A stretch of DNA of 20,907 nt from Lingula anatina (Eukaryota > Brachiopoda > Lingulata > Lingulida > Lingulidae): contig NW_019773914.1 of the NCBI RefSeq assembly GCF_001039355.2, positions 94,245-115,151 on the forward strand, read 5' to 3'. The position numbers and the translations under genes were made by a program. The stretch's first letter is position 1, and each line of letters starts with the position of its first letter. Below the pieces are notes generated by a model that was not told the DNA's origin, ran no database searches, and saw only the letters and a program-made list of their open reading frames with translations. Positions 1 through 8,040 of the stretch are shown piece after piece.

Positions 1-555
1 AAATTGAATGCCATTTAACCCTCTAATTAAGAGGTAAAGGAAGTTCCAGTTAGATGGATGATTAAGATAGGACTTGTAAAGGTAACGGGCATTGTTTACC
101 TCAGTTTAATAAAAGTATGCAAGACGGAGTGTCAGCGGTTTAATAAAATTGAATTTCACAAATAACATGGACCTCATATGCAATAATCAACATTTCCCTT
201 AACTCATTCAAATGCAGTGTTTTATACAACTTGGGATAACCATGATTAAATGCTTGTTAAAGAATTGACTAGACGGGAAATGGTTTTACACAGCTTCACG
301 AGGATTTAGACCCCTCGGGTAAGAGATTTGAATGAGTATAAACTTTTATCAGAAGCCAGAGAAGTAATCTTACAGGTAGACAATGCAGCTCAGTTTAGCA
401 GCTAAGCACGCTCTATTCTCCAGTGGCTCGATTGTCGTCATCAGACCACGTGACAACGTAGCTCATTAACTCTCAGGCCGAGCAAATAGGACGTTTTTTA
501 AAGCCAAAAATTTACAAAATGAGCTTTTAATTTGTGTATTTGGATAAAGATATCG
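1..555. other. Spacer, no recognised gene
   Basis: No open frame or recognisable domain is visible on either strand. The part nearest 555 may still hold decayed Gypsy pol sequence, because the reverse-transcriptase fragment that ends at 556 stops through a frameshift and the pol-like reading weakens gradually. An E-box-like CACGTG lies near 447-452, but nothing around it supports a function. Confidence 0.5.
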
Positions 556-1050
556 TTAGCTGGGCATGTTTTCTGAAGAATATGTTCCGTTCAGGCCATT
601 CTGACGGCATGAAGCAAACCCTTTAAGCAAATTTGTGAGTGGTGCTGCGACATCAGAAAAATTTTTACAAAATCTTCTGTAGTATCCTGTCATTCCTAAG
701 AATCTCATCAACTCTTTCTTATTCTGTGGAAGAGGAAATTCTCTAATGCTTTTTATTTTTGCATTCATGGGTAAGACCATGCCTTGACCAACAACATGTC
801 CTAAATAAGTGACTCTAGCTTGGACAAACTCACATTTGGCCAAATTCATGGTTAAGTTTGCCTCTTTAAGTCTTTTGAAGACTTCATGCAATTTGCTAAA
901 ATGACTTTCCCATGTATTGCTGTAGAGAACAATATCATCTATATATGCATCTACACCCTCCAATCCATTCAGAGAGTTATTTATCAACCTCATAAAGGTG
1001 GCCCCACTGTTCTTCATACCAAAAGGCATGGCTTTATATTGATATTCATT
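556..1050 (-). pseudogene. Ty3/Gypsy reverse transcriptase fragment (palm and thumb)
   Basis: This is a truncated pol fragment of a Ty3/Gypsy-type LTR retrotransposon, whose reverse transcriptase copies element RNA into DNA. The frame shows the MPFGMKN block, the catalytic box YIDD (about 945-934), then YLGHVV and the thumb motif FLGMTGYYRRF. The fingers, protease and gag are absent upstream. Near 600 the expected thumb/RNase H continuation appears to carry on in another frame, so a frameshift is likely before the frame stops at 556. The 5' edge is abrupt: the palm sequence begins directly after a primer-binding-site motif at 1051-1067. It is a dead fragment; family assignment is confident, the exact clade is not. 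Confidence 0.9.
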
Positions 1051-1067
1051 TCCCGGACGAGCCCCCA
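1051..1067 (-). other. tRNA-Pro primer-binding site of an LTR retroelement
   Basis: The 17 bases on the minus strand, TGGGGGCTCGTCCGGGA, are complementary to the 3' end of tRNA-Pro including the post-transcriptional CCA, and match the classic tRNA-Pro primer-binding site as I remember it. Inclusion of CCA argues for a primer-binding site and against a tRNA gene piece. It is preceded on the minus strand by a CA dinucleotide and a two-base spacer, as expected for the end of an LTR. Confidence 0.8.
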
Positions 1068-1104
1068 TTTGTTATGACAAAATAAAGTTTTATTTGTACT
1101 CTCA
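1068..1104 (-). mobile_element. Truncated 3' end of an LTR
   Basis: Reading on the minus strand, this short stretch contains an AATAAA poly(A) signal, a T-rich stretch and a terminal ACA, followed by two bases and the primer-binding site. That is the order of an LTR R-U5 end. Upstream, the sequence becomes SWIM/Ulp1-family coding sequence within a few tens of bases, so only the LTR tail is present. The left boundary is approximate. Confidence 0.5.
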
Positions 1105-1600
1105 TGAACTGCTGTGCTGCGTCAATATGCTTGTCGTTCAGCCAGCCATTCTTGTAGGTCAGTGTGTGGTAGTCTATATCATAGAGGGTAGTCCTGCCAA
1201 TCTGCAACCATATCTTTTCTTCATTTGTTGTCACTACATTTTTTGGTTTTGGTCTCGTAACTATTGCAGTTGTTTTCTGTTTGGAAGAAAGTGGGACATC
1301 AACCTTGTAACTTCATTTCATAATTTCAGCATGTGAACCAAACCGGGATGAAAACTTGTTCTTCTTTCGACCGTATGATGCAAATGGTATAGCACCATAT
1401 CTCTTCTTTTTTGGATCAGAGATCCTTTTTTTCAGAGATTTTCTCTTCTTTGGTAAGGAATTTACGGTAGGTGTTCTGCTACAGAGGTCAAAAAGCATCT
1501 CACTCAGTTTTCCATCATAAGCAGTCAGAGTATCAACATCAGTTATTTGGTAAATTTGATCAATGATGGATTTCAAACTACTGATACAACTTTCTCTGGC
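1105..1600 (-). pseudogene. SWIM/Ulp1-family transposon protein fragment (copy 1)
   Basis: This is a fragment of the same protein family as the larger locus at 10214-11203. From upstream it has a stretch like the post-SWIM linker of copy 2 (IIDQIYQITD versus IKDKLYNIKD), a basic KKRK-rich region, the shared block SYKVDVPL (copy 2: SYNVNVPL), then GWLNDKHIDAAQ. The last block is the N-terminal motif of Ulp1-like (C48) cysteine proteases. A single in-frame TGA at 1313-1315 splits it. The SWIM finger and the catalytic His/Asp/Cys part of the protease are missing. It is bordered by Gypsy fragments on both sides. Ulp1 enzymes cleave SUMO-like modifiers, but this remnant cannot be active. Confidence 0.75.
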
Positions 1601-1684
1601 TCATGATTCCTTTTATACTACTGCCCAATCTGCGCATCTCAAATTCCCCACCTTATGAACTTGTTTCCTCACCTGACTTGTACC

Positions 1685-2180
1685 TCATTTGTAAATCACC
1701 TCAAGATCATATCGCTGTAGCTGTAACAGCATTTTCTGTAAGCATGGAGGAGCTGTATTCAAGGGCTTCTTGAATATAGGTATCAAGGGCTTGTGGTCTG
1801 TTTCTACTACTATTTTACTGCCATAAACATACTGATGAAATCTCTTGCGCCCGAAAACTATACCAAACATCTCTTTTTCTATCTGGGCATAGTTAATTTC
1901 TGAAGCATTCAGAGCTTTGGACACATATGCTATAGGCTTCCCATCCTGCACCTAGACACCAGTCTGTAGAGTAGTGACCTGGCTGGGGTCAAAATACGCT
2001 AATGTAGGACTTGGGGTCTCTATGATGATCTCTTTTACTTTACTGAGAGCTTTCTCATGCTCATTATTCCAGTGAACAATCACATCTTTCGCAAGTAGCT
2101 TGTGAAGGGGGCTAGTAACCACTGACAGGTTAGGGGCAAATTTAGCTAGATATGTTACCATAACAAGAAGTGTCTAAAAC
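1685..2180 (-). pseudogene. Ty3/Gypsy thumb and RNase H fragment (second element)
   Basis: In transcription order this reads thumb (MVTYLAKFAPNLS, SPLHKLLAKD) and the start of RNase H, then QDGKPIAYVSKAL, NYAQIEKEMFGIVFG, HQYVYG and VETDHKPL, typical of Gypsy RNase H. The two parts are in the same frame but separated by a TAG at about 1952-1954. About ten residues expected at the junction, including the first catalytic Asp of RNase H, are missing. A further stop follows IYK near 1685. The order relative to the RT fragment at 556-1050 is wrong for one element, so these are two different insertions or a rearrangement. Confidence 0.88.
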
Positions 2181-2374
2181 TCATGATTACCGCTTGTCTC
2201 ACCCTGTTTACCAGCCTCTATCCTCTCTTCTACGAGAGAATTTGATGAAACATGCGTTTCAGAAACACGTTCCATTTTTTCCAGAATACTCTTTGTGAGA
2301 CGGACGTTTTCTTGCACAAACTCCTTCATTCTTGAAACTCGTTTCAATACAGTTAGGCTGACAAGTGTAACTTG
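2174..2374 (-). CDS. Short coiled-coil-like ORF, unassigned
   Basis: An open frame of about 66 codons lies directly upstream, on the same strand, of the Gypsy thumb/RNase H fragment. It contains MKEFVQENV and KSILEKMERV, a charged, heptad-like pattern suggesting a short coiled coil. I recognise no family. It could be a gag fragment or an exon of an unrelated gene. The junction with Gypsy sequence is near 2180. Confidence 0.25.
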   Translation of the reverse strand, partial: QVTLVSLTVLKRVSRMKEFVQENVRLTKSILEKMERVSETHVSSNSLVEERIEAGKQGETSGNHEF

Positions 2375-2400
2375 TCAAAGATGTTTCACATAAATGACAT

Positions 2401-2588
2401 GTAATATTACAACATGATATTACTTGCCTTTTGTTGAAAATGTCAAAGTTTTATTTCACAAACAATACAGGCACGTGATTAAAGGGTATTTCACCTTAAT
2501 GTAATATCACTACATGATATCACATGCCTAAAACTCACTGGAAATTGTCTAAGTATTATTTTTCAAACAATATAGGTACTTGTGATTA
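2401..2588. repeat. Diverged direct duplication, about 85 bp, two copies
   Basis: Two similar stretches, about 2401-2480 and 2501-2588, share GTAATAT-AC, ACATGATAT, a TTT-C-AACAATA core and GTGATTA in the same order at about 100-base spacing. They look like an old tandem duplication. No coding potential is seen. Confidence 0.55.
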
Positions 2589-3455
2589 CAGTATACCCTG
2601 CAATCCTCTGAAATTCTAATAAACTGCTTGCATCATAGCAATAAACTGTCTGTACACTTGGACTAACTGTGAGTAGCTGCATTTTACAGACGACTTCTAT
2701 GAAGGTTAACCGCGTAATGACTCTAGAAGGCCTAGTATTCTCACTTTATCCTGAATGTCCCGAGAGGACAATAGGAATGTTCATTTAAAAAGAACCCTTG
2801 AAACTATTTCAGTCCTCTATGTTCATTTTGTCTCAGTTCCTTTAGATTTCTCCGAGTTTTCACTGTTGCAGGTGTCTTCTGACAACTCACGTTGATGACA
2901 GTTTAAAGTAAAACAACTGTACTGTAACAACTGGTGTCAAGTTTTGAATACAACAACTGGTGACAGTTTCTGCTTTCAATAACCAGTGGAGATTGCAAAC
3001 AGTTGCTGGTGATGATATATGCTTGCTTACAGCAACAACTGGTTACATCTGTGACAATTTGTCTTGACTACAACATCAACTATGTGAAACAACAACTATA
3101 TGAAAACTGAAATAGAAATAAACAAAATAAGTGTCTGTTAATTTGTCTATCTTCTATGCAAGCTAAATTAATATCATGTGACCTCGCACATGTACTCATC
3201 TTAAACTCTATATCTTATTCTATATACTTACTAACTTTTCACTAAACAGCTGATATAAATAAAGTGCCACTATCCATTTTAATTACTATTCATTATTGTT
3301 TATACTTTCTATTTACCACATAGCAGAATCTTAGTTGTCAACATTCATAAGCAATAAGGGAATAAATTTTACATTTAAAACATGCTCTCATACTTAATTT
3401 ATTCCAAAGACATTTGACTTTGATTTCTTTCCCTGATCTGGTCTTAAAGCTACCC
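2589..3455. other. Spacer with degenerate AACAACTGGTG motif
   Basis: No gene is recognisable. Between about 2915 and 3075 a loose motif, AACAACTGGTG or its complement, recurs five or six times at irregular 25-40 base spacing, which suggests a decayed minisatellite. The rest is AT-rich. Confidence 0.4.
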
Positions 3456-3456
3456 C

Positions 3457-3463
3457 TATAAAA
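3457..3463 (+). promoter_or_regulatory. Possible TATA box
   Basis: A TATAAAA in a C-rich left context (CCCCTATAAAAG) lies about 520 bases upstream of the integrase-core start codon. It could serve an upstream start site, or may be chance in AT-rich DNA. Confidence 0.25.
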
Positions 3464-3489
3464 GTCGACTCCTTTGGTAGCGTATGGTG

Positions 3490-3877
3490 GCCCGTCGCTG
3501 CCATATTGTTTTTATGGAATAAAGATGTTTTTTCCACATACATGTTTTAAATTTCATAATTTAAAATATAGATTAATTTTTTTCTAAAAAAAATAAATTT
3601 CAAACAAAAACAAACCAAAAATTAAATTTCATTGGAAAAACATTTTAAAAGTATTTTTTAAGTGCAAAGAAAACTGAAATTCACATGAAAAATAAAACTT
3701 TTCACTGAAAACATTTTAAAAGTCATTTAAAAACAGCAAAGACAAATTAAATTCAAATCCAAAATAAAACGCATTTTAAAAGTAAAAGTTATTTGAAAAG
3801 CATTTTAAAGTCATTTTAAAATGCGAGTGCAAAGTGAAAATGATTTTAAAATTTGAAAGCTGCCCATCGCTGCCATA
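3490..3877. repeat. AT-rich block flanked by 16-bp direct repeats
   Basis: GCCCGTCGCTGCCATA at 3490-3505 and GCCCATCGCTGCCATA at 3862-3877 differ at one base and bracket about 356 bases of very AT-rich sequence. Inside, CATTTTAAAAG and close variants recur several times with purine-rich spacers, as in a decayed tandem repeat. The flanking repeats could be target-site duplications of a retrotransposed insert or an ancestral duplication. Confidence 0.5.
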
Positions 3878-3914
3878 GTATCCCTGCATGCATTGCGTTA
3901 TGGCTGAGTACAGC

Positions 3915-3926
3915 TGCGCATGCGTA
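3915..3926 (+). promoter_or_regulatory. NRF-1-like site
   Basis: TGCGCATGCGTA matches the NRF-1 palindrome consensus (YGCGCAYGCGCR) at 10 of 12 positions and lies about 55 bases upstream of the start codon, a usual place in TATA-less animal promoters. Confidence 0.45.
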
Positions 3927-3977
3927 AGAAAGCTCAATCTTCAAGCGTGGTGAGCAGACGATTCAACCGCAAAAGTT

Positions 3978-3988
3978 AAGATGGCGGA
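3978..3988 (+). promoter_or_regulatory. YY1-like motif overlapping the start codon
   Basis: AAGATGGCGGA contains the AAGATGGCGG core of YY1 sites, which commonly overlap the initiating ATG of animal housekeeping genes. It coincides with the ATG at 3981 and supports this start. Confidence 0.4.
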
Positions 3989-4717
3989 GCAAGCTGAATG
4001 GAAGAACAATAATGAATTGAGGCAAGACTTACAGAAGTACGTAAGCCAATCGCTAAAAAGACGCAAAATACTATGTTTTGTAGAAAGAGACCATCAGAGG
4101 TACGCGTGGAGTATACGTTCTTTGGATAGACACCTCCGTTACTTTGGAATATATTATAGTGACATGACAGTAAGGGTCGATGATGTAAAGGGGGCAGTCG
4201 GGAAGGAACTTGGTGGGCCCGGTGGCCAACTTGGATATCGTGCAATGCAGCGTAAAATAAGACAAGAGCATGGGTTAAATGTTCCTAGAAACTTGGTTCA
4301 TGCGGTTATGCATGAATTGGACGGTCCGCGTTTAGGAAAGTCGGAGAAAAGAAGAAGCAGAAGAAGGGCAACTTTACATCCAGGGGTGCAAATTTTGTGC
4401 ACTCTGTTGACGGACACAACAAACTCATGGGCTATCAAAATAGCACTTTTCTACTAGCTGTATATGGCTGCATAGACACTGCAAGCAGAAAAATACTTTG
4501 GCTTAAAGTTTGGGTGACCAATTCTGATCTGCTTAGGGTTGGTCGGTGGTATCTAGACTACCTGTATGAAACCAAGACTATAGCAGTATATTTACGTATG
4601 GACAAGGGAACAGAAACAGGAAAGATGGCCACCATGCACACCTTTCTAAGAAGTCATCATGGTGATCTAGATGAGACAACAGATTCCGTTATTTATGGAC
4701 CATCAACTTCAAACCAG
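3981..4717 (+). CDS. Integrase-core gene, exon 1
   Basis: The exon starts at the ATG in AAGATGGCGG and ends at a CAG/GTATAG donor. The first frame is open to 4457 but loses family similarity after about 4340. The second frame, plus two relative to the first, carries NFTSRG, then HSVDGH and on to YGPSTSNQ. The break is consistent with loss of one base in the A/G-rich run 4335-4370. Both N-terminal helix-turn-helix regions and two of the three catalytic acids are here. Confidence 0.8.
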
Positions 4718-7700
4718 GTATAGGTTGACAATAATTTGTCCAGTTGCTTTAATTTTTTTTTCTTCGCCTTAAAGCAATTTATATTCTGATTTTAAAGAAA
4801 TCTTGCCTCTCTCTCTCTCTATATATATATGAATTTTTTGTTAATGTTTTCCATCAATGTGTTGGTGTAAATTTATCCAATATTTGTGGCTATATATTTA
4901 CTTACTGCTGTTTCTATTTAGATTGAAAGATGGTGGAGAGAACTACATGAAAGGTTAGAGAAGTTTTTCAAAATGAACTTGTGTTGGTTGAAGGATAATG
5001 GTCACTATGACCCTAAAAGTGAGCAACACAGGTATAGTGCTATTTATTCACATGTATACTTTATCAATTATAATTTTAACATGTAATAGTTTACTTAAAC
5101 AATAACATCTTCTGATTTTCATTGTTTCTTTTTACTGAAATGATTTTTAGCTGTGTTGTCAATTTTTTTGGTAGCCGCAGGGGTCGAAATGTTGCTTTCC
5201 CGCTTTCCCGTGGGAAAGCTATTGTGAGCTCGGGAAATCTATGTCAAATCTTACTTTCCCGTCCGGTAAATCATTGGAAATGCCCGGGAAATGCAAAAAC
5301 CTCTCGGGAAACCACGCTTAGAGGTCGCTTTCCCGAAGAACTGTTATTTTATTTCCTGGCACCAAGCCGTCAATTTAACCATTTTCTACAACGCAAGTAA
5401 GCTCGACGTAAGTACTTGCTCTGAAACTAAGGACGCACTCACGTGACTAGCTAGAATTTGTCACGGGGCCTCCTTTTGAATTTTAAGAGAGTTGTCAATC
5501 AAAATCTTCTCCAGGCATTTACAGTGGTATATCTGACTCGTTCCCTATCCCATTTACACAATGTTAAACATAGAAAGGAACAAGGCTGCGCAGCTAGCAG
5601 GTATAACATAGAGAAGTACAAACCTACGCAGCTCACAGAAACAAATAAATGTGCGGGAACAAAGTTAACGCAGTGTCCAAGCCTACACAATCAATGGGCA
5701 CCAGACAGCGTAGTACGGGGAACGAATATCGGTCAGCCATTTATGCACGATCAGCTGATGCAAGATTCAGGTTGCGCGCATAAGTCGGGCTCAAGTCTAA
5801 CAGAGGTTGATGGTCAGAAAATGAATCTCTTTAAGCATGAGTTCCTCAAGTGGAAAATCAAAGACGAAAGCAAGGGAAAACCAAGCAAACTTGCTAAACA
5901 AGACACATGTAAACTTCAAGACAGGATAAGAAATGAGGGTAAAGCAGGTGCACATGGCGACGATACAGGTACGTCGTAAATAATAATTAAAATGCCTAAC
6001 AAGTTTCATCTCTAATGAACTGTAAATTTATTGATAAACAAGACGTTTTTACTTTTCTGTTACGTAGTAAACATAAAAATTGCCCTACCTCGTTCTCTTT
6101 GCTGATGACATGATGTATTGAAAACAAATGGGCCTTTTCACCGACTGAGTTTTTCTTACCCTCGATTTTTCGGCTCTTCTCAAGAGCTTCACCTGGACTT
6201 ATTTAATTTATTTGAGAAGTGATTGATTTGTTTTTCATTGAACTCCTACCAAACTGATGACCATTTTAAAGATGTCATAGGTTATTCTAGCCTTTATAAT
6301 TAAGGACCTAATATCTTTATTCCCTTTACTTTTGAAAATGGAGTGTTTGTAACATCAAAATTTCACTGCACTTCTTCAACTTACCCTTTTCTAATTGGTG
6401 TGAAATTGTCTACTATTAAGAAAATGCCCCAAGTTTCAAATGAAATTAATCATTGTGCACACTGGGAACAAGTCCATTGTTTATTGGTTTGACCATGATT
6501 ACATGATAATTGACATGTCCAGAGTCTTTCTTCAATTCATAGTAAAGTATTCACATTACCATTCTAGTGTACAATGTCCAGTTATTTCTCTGTAACTGTA
6601 TATAATTGCAATAAAATCTCAATCAATCAATTGCTATTAATACTTACTTTTTAGTTGCCAAAGATGGACCCATGGAGAATATAGACAGTGACGAGTATGG
6701 AGATGAGACAGTTGAAAGGCTTTTAGAACATTTTAGAAGGACACTGGATAAAGCTGGCTTTAAAACAAACATGTGCCAGGCTGAATGGCCTCAGTTAAAA
6801 AAAATCCATGCTGGAACTTCATGAAAAGGGCCAGGACATAGTTGCCTTTTAAAGTAGAATGCTGACTGTACTTAAAGACATTTACCCTAATATTTGTGCT
6901 CTCTTGGCCATTGTGATGGTCCTTTCAGTCAGCACTACACATGCAGCATATGTATTTGGTACTAAGATTTCAGTCACATTTATTTTGACAAATATATCTA
7001 GTTGTTATAAAAAACACTATATATGGATGCCATGTTAGTTTATTTCATATCAATAAACATTCATTTCTCAAAGATATGTTCTTACCTTTATAATTCATCA
7101 TCATATTAAAATAATCTAATTTAATATCAGGGAAATCAGTTTTCATGATTTTGTTGTCAGGGAAAGCTACTTTCTTGCAGGGAAAGTAATGTACAAAATC
7201 ACTTTCCCGGCAGGGAAAGTATGATTTTCTGAACATTTCGACCCCTGTAGCCGGTATATAAAATACTTTTAAAAGATTTTTATTCAAATTTATGGACACT
7301 GGAGAATGAGAGTTAAATTTTTTCAAAAGCAGTACTTTCTGTAGATCATTCCCTCATAGTGCAATGATGATGTCACTTAATGCTGTCAAACGAAGCGATG
7401 AGAAATGTATGTCATAAATTTGGTATTTCAAGTGCAAATATCTCAATCTGAATGAGATCTAAGTACAAACAATTCTGCTATTCATGTTTCAAATGAAGGT
7501 GTTTAGGTACAAGACAAGATACCATTCTTGAAAGGTAAAAAATAGATTCTGATCACAACTTTTCACTATTTTTGGAGTACCAGTTTGTATAACACAAAAA
7601 CTAACACAAAGTTATTGGCCCAGGTTATTGGCCCAGGTGCGTCTTTTAATTAGATATAACAGCAGGGATCTTGCTCTGAACATTGTTAAAATGTGATTTT

Positions 7701-7987
7701 CGTTCCCAGCGAAGGTACTTTTTGGAGAATTAAAATGTAATATTTTCATTTTTAAAAATTAATTTAAATATAAATTTTTTCACAGGATGCTGCTAGCATA
7801 TATAATGATACCGTTGCTTCAACGTGAATTGGATACATTCAAAGACTGTGTTTGGAATAGTCATCGCATTAGAGCACAGAAGGATACCGTTCTACCCTCT
7901 GGGATTCCTGACCATATACATAACTTTCCAGAGGAATACAGCTTGGAACAGTGTGGTATGTAGGGACCTGGATGATCCGAAAGTTAA

Positions 7988-8040
<53 letters not shown>

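Larger units (their letters stand above)
5178..7247 (+). mobile_element. hAT-type DNA transposon, 2,070 bp, degenerate
   Basis: Perfect 16-bp terminal inverted repeats, CAGGGGTCGAAATGTT at 5178-5193 and its complement at 7232-7247, are flanked by the direct repeat TAGCCG (5172-5177 and 7248-7253). The CAGGG start fits hAT elements, and 6-bp target duplications occur in some hAT groups. Subterminal regions are full of TTTCCCG/CGGGAAA (left, about seven) and CAGGGAAA variants (right, about five), as expected for transposase-binding repeats. The interior holds an ORF and a broken transposase C-terminus. It lies in intron 2 of the integrase-core gene, in the same orientation. Confidence 0.88.

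Noticed and set aside
1051-1067. Piece of a tRNA-Pro gene
   Set aside because: It includes the CCA end that animal tRNA genes do not encode, lacks the remaining tRNA arms, and sits behind an LTR-like end; a primer-binding site explains it better.
5122-5400. Plus-strand ORF across the hAT left end
   Set aside because: It spans the transposon boundary and its reading is produced by the TTTCCCG subterminal repeats.
7824-8039. Plus-strand ORF ending in a Thr-His run
   Set aside because: It is out of frame with integrase exon 3 and its tail is the translated (AC)n microsatellite.
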